Made by a program: the position numbers and the translations under genes
The notes under the pieces: generated by a model
The model's database searches: none
What the model was told of the DNA's origin: nothing
What the model saw: only the letters and a program-made list of their open reading frames with translations
DNA from: Acidobacteriota bacterium
GTDB lineage: Bacteria > Acidobacteriota > Terriglobia > Bryobacterales > Bryobacteraceae
Length of the DNA: 8,562 nt
Direction of reading: 5' to 3'
NCBI GenBank assembly: GCA_947466555.1
Contig: CANIFK010000186.1
Span: 1 to 8,562, forward strand
Shown here: positions 1 to 7,000 of the stretch, in pieces
Position numbering within the stretch: the first letter of the stretch is position 1
How the letters are laid out: every line of letters starts with the position of its first letter

Positions 1-676
1 ACTGCGTGATGGCCGCCGCCGGCTGGTCGCCCAGCGCCAAACCCAGATTGTTCCGCGCCGTCTCCGATGCCGGATTGAGCTCCAGCGCGCGGCGGAACTG
101 TTCGGCGGCTTCGGCCTTCCGGCCCTGCATCATCAGGTTATAACCAAGATTGTTGTGCAGTTGATCCCGCCCCGGGGCCCGCTCCAAAGCGCGGCGATGC
201 AGTGGCTCGCCTTCTTTGTAATTGCCCAACTCGTCATTGGCAATTCCGGCCCAGGAGAGCACGTTTGCCGACCCGTTTGGCTGCTTCCGCAAGAAAGACT
301 GCAGATGCATCAGCGCTTCCGAGCCGCGCGACACACGGATCAACGAACGACTCAACGCCGTCACCGCGGTTTCCGATTCCGGGAACCGCTCCACGGCCAA
401 CCGCAGATGCTCCAGTTCCAACTCCACGTAGCCGCCCTTGCGATACTCCTCGGCCAACTCCACCCGCACCCGTACGTTCTGCGGCTCCTCAGCGATCTTC
501 TCCCGCAACGCCCGCACCCGCGGGTTCCCTTCCCCGGCATCGACGGCGTTCAGGATCTGCCGCTGCATGACCGGCTGCATGGTGTTGGACGGTACGGTGA
601 CGCGGCTCGTGCGATTCTTATTCGCACAACCGGTCAGCAGCACGCCCGCCGCCATCGCTGTCATCGCCAGCCGCAT
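1..676 (-). CDS. TPR-repeat lipoprotein, C-terminus cut by window edge
   Basis: Reading the minus strand from the ATG at 676-674 gives an uninterrupted 225-residue frame to the left edge. The N-terminus is a short lipoprotein signal: a hydrophobic run ending in Leu14-Thr15-Gly16-Cys17. The residue after the Cys is Ala, so by the Asp+2 rule it should go to the outer membrane. A polar linker follows, then helical tetratricopeptide repeats at about residues 66-99, 136-169, 170-203 and a partial one from 204; the third (NNLGYNLMMQGRKAEAAEQF, then RRALELNP) is textbook TPR. The role is probably protein-protein scaffolding at the periplasmic face of the outer membrane. TadD- or PilF-type pilus lipoproteins look like this, but nothing here proves that. 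The ATG overlaps the stop of the upstream DUF192 gene (TGATG) and has a GGAG site five bases upstream, which supports this start and translational coupling. Confidence 0.85.
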   Translation of the reverse strand, partial: MRLAMTAMAAGVLLTGCANKNRTSRVTVPSNTMQPVMQRQILNAVDAGEGNPRVRALREKIAEEPQNVRVRVELAEEYRKGGYVELELEHLRLAVERFPESETAVTALSRSLIRVSRGSEALMHLQSFLRKQPNGSANVLSWAGIANDELGNYKEGEPLHRRALERAPGRDQLHNNLGYNLMMQGRKAEAAEQFRRALELNPASETARNNLGLALGDQPAAAITQ

Positions 677-1044
677 CAGCTCTCCACCGTGTGTTTCGTA
701 AATTCCAGTTGATCTCCAACCAGCGTGCCCGTCAAGGCCGCGTGGCCGGCTGGGAGTTCCAGTACCGAATGCGCACGGAAGCACACCGACATGCGCGACT
801 TCTTCATATTGTCCCGGATCTTCAACACTTTCTTCTGCTTGCTCAGGTAGAGGACGTCGATCGGGAATTTCATCCCAAACGTGTGCACCGCTTCGCAGGG
901 TACAATCCAAAGCCCTTCCCCCGCAGCAAGATGAGTATGTTTTAACAAACCGGTCCGTCGCTTCTGACTCGTGTCCGCCATATCGGCATTCGTCGCCACA
1001 ACGCTGTTTCGATTGGTGTTTTTTATCAACAGTTTGACTGTCAC
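676..1044 (-). CDS. DUF192 family protein (COG1430-like)
   Basis: This is a 122-residue protein of the DUF192 family, a small beta-rich domain of unknown biochemical function. The family pattern is clear: RRTGLLKHTHLAAGEGLWIV at 29-48, the core HTFGMKFPIDVLYL at 54-67, and AHSVLELPAGHAALTG followed by GDQLEF near the C-terminus. Many relatives carry a signal peptide; this one has none that I can see, so it is probably cytoplasmic unless the start is wrong. The start is a GTG at 1044-1042. An in-frame TAG lies five codons upstream, so nothing longer is possible. The only SD-like run (AGGGG) is about a dozen bases away, and an internal ATG at residue 22 would also leave the domain intact. One oddity is Gly57 in the HTFxM motif, where I recall an aromatic residue being usual. 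It heads the operon with the TPR lipoprotein; DUF192 genes also occur beside pilus or secretion genes, which is only suggestive here. Confidence 0.88.
   Translation of the reverse strand: MTVKLLIKNTNRNSVVATNADMADTSQKRRTGLLKHTHLAAGEGLWIVPCEAVHTFGMKFPIDVLYLSKQKKVLKIRDNMKKSRMSVCFRAHSVLELPAGHAALTGTLVGDQLEFTKHTVES
680..685 (-). promoter_or_regulatory. Ribosome binding site of the TPR lipoprotein gene
   Basis: The minus strand reads GGAGAG here, with five bases between GGAG and the ATG at 676. It lies inside the last codons of the DUF192 gene. Together with the one-base stop/start overlap, this indicates coupled translation of the two genes from one mRNA. Confidence 0.7.
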
Positions 1045-1055
1045 TACGCTGTGGG

Positions 1056-1079
1056 ACCCCTATTCAACCCCACCCCTAT
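1056..1079. repeat. 8-bp direct repeat ACCCCTAT, 16-bp period
   Basis: The octamer ACCCCTAT occurs at 1056-1063 and again at 1072-1079 in the intergenic region, just upstream of the DUF192 start. On the minus strand the two copies read ATAGGGGT, and the copy nearer the gene supplies its only SD-like AGGGG. A 16-bp start-to-start spacing is roughly one and a half helical turns, so this could be a regulator site, or chance. Confidence 0.3.
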
Positions 1080-1100
1080 GATTTTGTTGCGCCGGGGTGA

Positions 1101-1133
1101 GGAACTTTCCAACCGTGTAAGGGTTTAGACTAA
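1101..1133 (+). promoter_or_regulatory. Candidate ECF-sigma-type promoter for the propeller/receptor operon
   Basis: GGAACTTTCC at 1101-1110 resembles the GGAAC(T) -35 element of group 4 (ECF) sigma factors. GACTAA at 1128-1133 could serve as the -10, leaving a 17-bp spacer from 1111 to 1127. ECF -10 elements more often read GTCTAA or CGTC, so this is one change from the pattern. TTAGACTAA at 1125-1133 is also a small dyad. Transcription would start at about 1139-1141, almost on the start codon. There is no experimental support. Confidence 0.35.
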
Positions 1134-1143
1134 CGAATTGGCT

Positions 1144-4020
1144 ATGTCCCTGCAATCGACTATTTTCCGGCTGGGGATTTCCGGCATCCTCCTTGCCTCC
1201 GCGGTCTTCGCCCAAACCACCGGCGCCACGTTTGGTACCGTCGTGAATCTGGGCGGCACGCCGTCCGATATTGTGCTGGACGAAGTGCGCGGCCGCATCT
1301 ATTCGGTGAACTCGACGGCGAACCGCGTCGACGTGTTGAGCCTGAGCGAACGTAAAGTCATGAAGAGCATCGTGGTGGGCAACTTCCCGCTGGCCGCCGC
1401 CATCTCTCCGGACAACGCGTACCTCTACGTCACCAATACGCAGAGCACCGGGCTGAGCGTTATCGATCTGGGATCGGATTCGGTGGTCAATACCGTGAGC
1501 CTGCCGGCGAAACCGGAAGGCGTCGCGGTCGGCGCCGATGGCCGCGTCCTCATCACCACGCAGGGAACTGGTACCAACAACGCGCTGAACACGCTGCTGC
1601 TGTTCGACCGCACGCAGAGCTCCGGCCAACAGATCTTCTCGATTCCGAATCCGCCGACGATCAGCACGCCGGCGCCGCTGCCCGCTGTCTTCGCCGGCCG
1701 CCCGGCCACGGCCTTCCCGGGCCGGCTGACCACGACGCCCGATGGCAACTTCATCGTAGGCATGGTGGCGATCAACCAGAACGCGAATACAGCCCAGACG
1801 ACGCTGTTCGTCTATGAAGCCGCCTCCGGCACGGTGATCCGCAACCGCACCGTTACTGGTCAGTCGACTGTGCTTTCCATGTCGCCGGATGGCAGCAAGT
1901 TCATGGCCGGCTCTACGCTCTACGACACCGCCACGCTGGCCGTCGTGGCGCAGATGAGCACCGCCAACTTCCCGTTCTTCGTTGGGAACGGAAACAATCC
2001 GGGTTTCAACGTCCAGCGTAATCTGGGTGGCAGCGCGTATTCGCTGGACGGCAAGACGCTGTACAGCGCCTTCAACACGGCCGCGACCACGGCACGTCCT
2101 GTTTCCAATGTTTTATACATCGGCGGTTCGTCGAATCTGGGCGTTCGCCTCGGACTGCGCTTGAAGGAATCAATCCTCGGCGCCATGGCCAGCACGAAAG
2201 ACGGCAACAATGTGTTCGCGATCTCTGAATCCGGACTCCTTTTTCTCCCCGTGGGCGCGCTCTACGACTTCCCGATCCTGCAACCGGAGACCACGCAGGT
2301 CTTCCTGGCCGTCGATAACTGCAACAAGGGTGTCGCCAAAGCGGCCGTCAAAATCGCCAACCTCGGCAAAGGCCGCCTGACCTACAGCATCCCCAATACC
2401 ACCACCGCGCTAGTCATGCAGCAGTCGAGCGGTGTGGCGCCGTCTACGATCACCTTCACCATGGAACCGGGCCGCAGCGGCGTGGTCCGCCAGCCCGGTA
2501 CGAACCTCTTCACCGGCGCGGCAGGCAGCAACGGCGCCGCCGTCAACATCACGCTACAGTCGCTCGACGCCATCAATTTCCCCAACGTCATCCGCGTGTA
2601 TATGAACTACCGCGAGAAGGATCAGCGCGGCGTCATCTACCCGCTTCCGGTCACGTTGAACAACGCCGAAGGCCTGTACGATATGGTGCTCGACAGCAAG
2701 CGCGGGCGCATCTATATCTCCAACTCCGGCTTCAACCGCATTGAGATTTTCGACACCAAAGCGCAGCAGTTTCTGGCTCCGGTCGAAGTCGGCCAGCTTC
2801 CCCACGCTCTCGCCATGACGCCCGACGCGCAGACGCTCTACGTCGGCAACACCGGCGGCGAATCGATCGATATCATCGATCTCGAAACCATGAGCCTCAC
2901 CGGGAAAGTAGACTTCCCCGCGATCCCGCGCATCGGCCAGCAGGCGCCGGTCCGCCCCATTGCCATGGCCTACGGCCTGTCCGGATTGCAGTTCATGATG
3001 TCCAACGGCAGCTTCTGGCGCGTCATCGGCAATCAGGCCACGGTCCGCCCGGCCAATAGCATCACGCCGGTTACCATCGGCGCGCCGATCTCGATGGTCG
3101 CCTCCCCGGGTGGTGAGTACATTCTCACCATGGCGGGCAATGCGAACGCCTATCTTTACGACGCCATCGCTGATTCCTATACCGCCTCGCGCCAGTTGTA
3201 CGATCAGGCGCCGGTCTCCTACTTCGGCCCGGCCAGCAGCGGCCCGGCGGGCTCGTTCTTCCTGGCCAACGGCCTGATTCTCAGCCCCTCGCTCGCCGTC
3301 ATCGGCGGCACGGAACGGCCGGGCGTCACCCAGTTCGGCGCCCCAGCTGCGCCCGGCCAACCGCCCACGCAGACCATCGTCTCCAACGGCCAGCGCAACG
3401 TGGCCAGCGTCTACGCGATGAACGAAAACGTCTTCCTCCGCATGACCACGCCGGTGCGGCAGAATCTGAATTCGGTCACCCGCGACGATGCCCGCGCGAC
3501 GCTCGAAATGGTCAACATTCAGACCGGCTCGGAAACGGTCATCGCCGTCGCCCCTGAAAATCCGCAGTTCAGCGTTTTCGGCGCGGCCCGCGTCAACACG
3601 CCGGCCCGCCAGATCCTGGTCGACGATCAGAACCTGGCCTACTCCATCGGCGTTAGCGGCCTCAGCGTCATCCCGGTTTATCCCACTGGCACCGCCCCGC
3701 GGCCGACGATTACCGCCGGGAACCGCGGCATCGTCAACAGCGAAGACGGCACGCCGAACCTGCGCCCCGGCGGCTTCGTCACCATCAACGGCAACCTGCT
3801 GGCCAACGCAGCTACCGCCACCACCCTCCCGGCCCCCACCGTCCTGGGCGGCTCCTGCGTGGTGATGAACGAACTGCCGCTGCCGCTCATCCAAACATCC
3901 AACGGTCAGATCTCAGCGCAGATCCCGGAAAACCTGCCCCCGGGTCCGGCTGTTGTGCAAGTGCGCTCCATTCTGCGCGCGGAACAGAGCGATCCGGTTG
4001 TAGTTACCATTCGCCGTTAG
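1144..4020 (+). CDS. Secreted double beta-propeller (YVTN-type) protein with C-terminal TIGR03437 domain
   Basis: This 958-residue exported protein starts with a Sec signal peptide (residues 1-23, hydrophobic core GISGILLASAVFA, cleavage before Gln24). A first propeller spans about 26-375 with YVTN-like blades (RGRIYSVNS, AYLYVTNTQSTGLSVIDL). An Ig-like or BACON-like insert covers about 380-505. A second propeller at about 505-850 restarts with the same two blades (RGRIYISNS, TLYVGNTGGESIDIIDL). Residues about 852-958 match the TIGR03437 C-terminal domain known from Solibacter (PGGFVTINGNLLA, LGGSC, QTSNGQISAQIPENLPPG, VVQVRS, QSDPVVVT). Only two cysteines are visible, Cys393 and Cys905. Propellers of this kind bind ligands or proteins, and no catalytic motif is seen. 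I chose the ATG at 1144 because it gives a tidy signal peptide; an in-frame TTG at 1138 adds two residues. There is no convincing Shine-Dalgarno sequence. The TonB-dependent receptor gene starts 55 bp after its stop, so the two are probably co-transcribed. The ligand is unknown. Confidence 0.88.
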   Translation: MSLQSTIFRLGISGILLASAVFAQTTGATFGTVVNLGGTPSDIVLDEVRGRIYSVNSTANRVDVLSLSERKVMKSIVVGNFPLAAAISPDNAYLYVTNTQSTGLSVIDLGSDSVVNTVSLPAKPEGVAVGADGRVLITTQGTGTNNALNTLLLFDRTQSSGQQIFSIPNPPTISTPAPLPAVFAGRPATAFPGRLTTTPDGNFIVGMVAINQNANTAQTTLFVYEAASGTVIRNRTVTGQSTVLSMSPDGSKFMAGSTLYDTATLAVVAQMSTANFPFFVGNGNNPGFNVQRNLGGSAYSLDGKTLYSAFNTAATTARPVSNVLYIGGSSNLGVRLGLRLKESILGAMASTKDGNNVFAISESGLLFLPVGALYDFPILQPETTQVFLAVDNCNKGVAKAAVKIANLGKGRLTYSIPNTTTALVMQQSSGVAPSTITFTMEPGRSGVVRQPGTNLFTGAAGSNGAAVNITLQSLDAINFPNVIRVYMNYREKDQRGVIYPLPVTLNNAEGLYDMVLDSKRGRIYISNSGFNRIEIFDTKAQQFLAPVEVGQLPHALAMTPDAQTLYVGNTGGESIDIIDLETMSLTGKVDFPAIPRIGQQAPVRPIAMAYGLSGLQFMMSNGSFWRVIGNQATVRPANSITPVTIGAPISMVASPGGEYILTMAGNANAYLYDAIADSYTASRQLYDQAPVSYFGPASSGPAGSFFLANGLILSPSLAVIGGTERPGVTQFGAPAAPGQPPTQTIVSNGQRNVASVYAMNENVFLRMTTPVRQNLNSVTRDDARATLEMVNIQTGSETVIAVAPENPQFSVFGAARVNTPARQILVDDQNLAYSIGVSGLSVIPVYPTGTAPRPTITAGNRGIVNSEDGTPNLRPGGFVTINGNLLANAATATTLPAPTVLGGSCVVMNELPLPLIQTSNGQISAQIPENLPPGPAVVQVRSILRAEQSDPVVVTIRR

Positions 4021-4044
4021 CGGCGATCTGATAGCCTTGTTTCG

Positions 4045-4062
4045 GCTCCGGTATTCCGGAGC
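4045..4062 (+). other. Intercistronic RNA hairpin ahead of the receptor gene
   Basis: GCTCCGG at 4045-4051 and CCGGAGC at 4056-4062 form a perfect 7-bp stem with a TATT loop. It sits in the 55-bp spacer between the propeller and receptor genes and ends directly against the receptor's AGGAA ribosome binding site. No T-run follows, so it is not an intrinsic terminator. It could set the relative output of the two genes through mRNA stability, processing or ribosome access. Confidence 0.55.
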
Positions 4063-4067
4063 AGGAA
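4063..4067 (+). promoter_or_regulatory. Ribosome binding site of the TonB-dependent receptor
   Basis: AGGAA here lies eight bases before the ATG at 4076. It decides that start over the in-frame TTG at 4037, which has no comparable site and would add 13 residues ahead of the signal peptide. Confidence 0.6.
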
Positions 4068-4075
4068 CACTATCT

Positions 4076-7000
4076 ATGTACAAATTCCGCTCCCTGTTGG
4101 CAGCGATCGCCTTCACGATGCTTGGGTTCGCCCAGTCGGATCGCGGCACGATCACTGGCACTGTCGCCGACCCCGGTGGCGCACTCATCCCCAATGCACA
4201 AGTCCTGATTGTCAATCAGGGCACCGGTGTCCGGTTGGAACTGAACACCACGCAGACCGGCGCTTTCTCGGCGCCCTATCTCAGCGCGGGGCTTTACGAC
4301 GTCTCCGTCGAGATGCAAGGCTTCCGCAAGTCGCTGCAAAAAGGCGTCCGCGTGCAGGTCGCCCAGACCGCTTCGGTGGACATTGTTCTCCAGCTCGGCA
4401 CCGCCAGCGAGTCCATCTCGGTCACCTCCGAAGCCGCGTTGCTCACCACCGATAGCGCCGCTGTCTCCACCACCATCAACCGCGAACAGCTGAATCAACT
4501 GCCGCTGAATTTCGCCATCGGCCAAGGCGCCATCCGCAACCCGCTCAGCTTCACGCAGCTCTCCCCCGGCGCCTCCATCAACGGATGGAACAACATCAAA
4601 GTCAACGGCGCGCCGGCCGGCACCTTCAAGATCATCTTCGAAGGACAGGACACCACCAGCGCCCTCGACGGCCGCGTGTCCGACGAGTCGCAGGCCTCCG
4701 TGGAAGCGGTCGAAGAGTTCACGCTGCAGACATCCAACTACTCCGCCGAATTCGGCCAGGTCGGCGGCGGGCTATTCAACTTCACCTCCCGCTCCGGCAC
4801 CAACAACTTCCACAGCTCCGTCTACGACTACTACGTCAACGAAGCCTTCAACGCCGGGATCCCCTTCACCAACCGCGGTGACAACAACCTGGTCCGCCCC
4901 CGCGCCCGCCGCAACAACTACGGCGCCACCTTCGGCGGTCCCATCGTGATCCCGAAACTCTACAACGGCAAAAATCGCACGTTCTTCTTCCTCAACTATG
5001 AGAAGTACCTGAACAAGGAAGGCAAGTTCGATGGCTACGGCACCGTGCCCACCGACGCCTACCGCAACGGCGACTTCAGCCTCGCCCGCACCGACCGCAA
5101 CCTCGGCACGGACGGCCTCGGCCGCCCGATTCTCGAAAACACCATCTACGACCCACGCACGAATCGCACCGGTCCGGATGGCCGCGTCTACCGCGACGTC
5201 TTCCCCAATAACGTCATCCCCACGTCCCTGCTCGATCCGGTCGCGCTGAAGATTCAGGCGCTGATTCCCAAAGCCATCAACAGTGGCTTGATCAACAACT
5301 TCGAGCGCCGCTACAACTTCCGCAAAATCCAGGACATCCCCAGCGTGAAGGTGGATCACAACTTCACCAACAACACCAAGATCGCCGGCTACTTTTCCAT
5401 GGAGCGCACCGATAAGGACAACGGCCAGGAAGGCCTGCCCGATCCCATCAGCGCCCGCCGCGATCAGATCATCCGCTCCTACACCACGCGCGTGAACTTC
5501 GATACTTCCATCCGGCCCACGCTGCTCCTCCACATCGGCGTCGGCTATCAGCGCTATCACAATCCTGATGCCGCGCCCGACGTCATCAGCACCTTCGACG
5601 CCGCCGGCCAGCTCGGCTTGAAGGGCGGCTTCATGGCCGGCTTCCCGCGCATCACCGGTCTCGGCGGCGCGCAGGGCGGCCTCGGCTTCGACATCGGCCC
5701 CACCAACCGCACGCTCTACCTGCAGGACAAGCCCACCGCCGTCGCCTCGTCGGTTTGGATCAAGGGCAACCACTCCTACAAGTTCGGCGGCGAATGGAAG
5801 TTCGATAACTTCACCAACCGCTCCACCGGCAATGTCGCCGGCACCTACGCCTTCGGCGTCGCCCAAACCTCCATGCCCGCACTGCAGGGCGTCGCACTGA
5901 ACGGCGGTAACGCCGGGTTCAACTACGCCAGCTTCCTGCTCGGCTACGCCGGCAGCGCCAGCGTCTCCAACCCGCAGGACCCGCAGTATCGCCGGCCCAC
6001 TTGGGGCTTCTTCGTCCAGGACACCTGGCGCATCAATCGCAAGCTGACTCTCGATTACGGCATCCGCTACGACGTCCAGCCGGCCTCCACCGAACTGCAT
6101 GATCGCATTTCGATGTTCGACCCGACGGCCAAGAATCCGGCCGCCGGCAACCTGCCCGGCGCCACGCGCTACGCCGGTACCGGCAACGGCCGCTGCAACT
6201 GCGACCTCACCAAAACCTACCCCTTCGCCTTCGGCCCGCGTCTGGGCATGGCCTACCAGTTCGCGCCCAAATGGGTGGCGCGCGCCGGTTTCGCCATCAG
6301 CTACGCGCAGGTCGCTAACTTCGCCTACATCGGCGGTGGCAACTCGCTCGGCATGGGTTTCAACACCATCAACTTCTCCAACCCGGCCTACGCCGAACCG
6401 GGCGTAACGCTCCGCAACGGCCTCAGCTATAGCCCCAGCGAACTCACCTTCGCCAGCTATGACCCCGGCATTCGTCCCTCGAACGGGCAGATCAATTCCC
6501 CGCCCGCGCTGCTCGATCCCAACGCCGGCCGCCCGCCGCGGATGGCCAACTGGAACATGAGTCTGCAGCGCGAATTCGGCGAGGGCCTCGTCGCCGAAGT
6601 TGCCTATGTCGGCAACCGGGGCGTCTGGTTCCGTGCCGATGGCCTCAACGACTACAACGGCCTCACCGCCTCCCGGATCAAGACCTTCGGCCTGGACATC
6701 AACAACGCCGGCGATCGGACCCTGCTCAACTCCCGCATCGATTCGGCCGCCGTCGTCGCCCGTGGCTTCAAGAAGCCCTACGACAGCTTCGCCGGCTCCA
6801 ACACGCTGGCCCAGTCCCTGCGGCCGTTCCCGCAGTTCGGCGGTCTCGGCAGCCTCTGGGCGCCGCTCGGCAACACCTGGTACGACTCGCTGCAGATCAA
6901 GGTCACCAAGCGCTACTCGCGCGGCCTCACCAGCACCATCGCCTACACCTGGTCCAAGAATCTGACCAACGTGGAAACCCAAAGCGGCGGCATCGTGCCC

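Noticed and set aside
155..712. Plus-strand open frames over 155-712
   Set aside because: They lie opposite the TPR lipoprotein gene, whose minus-strand frame has a lipobox, TPRs and a good ribosome binding site. The plus-strand products are Arg/His/Pro-rich with no family features.
1060..1629. 189-codon minus-strand open frame crossing the divergent intergenic region
   Set aside because: It runs through the signal peptide and first blades of the propeller gene and has the typical shadow composition.
2554..3894. 446-codon antisense open frame under the propeller gene
   Set aside because: It has the same phase relation to the sense third positions and the same Gly/Ala/Val/Asp/Arg-rich, fold-less composition. 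The sense frame has clear propeller and TIGR03437 motifs.
4045..4062. Hairpin as a transcription terminator between the propeller and receptor genes
   Set aside because: The stem is perfect, but no T-run follows and a ribosome binding site comes directly after it. It was kept as a possible mRNA element instead.
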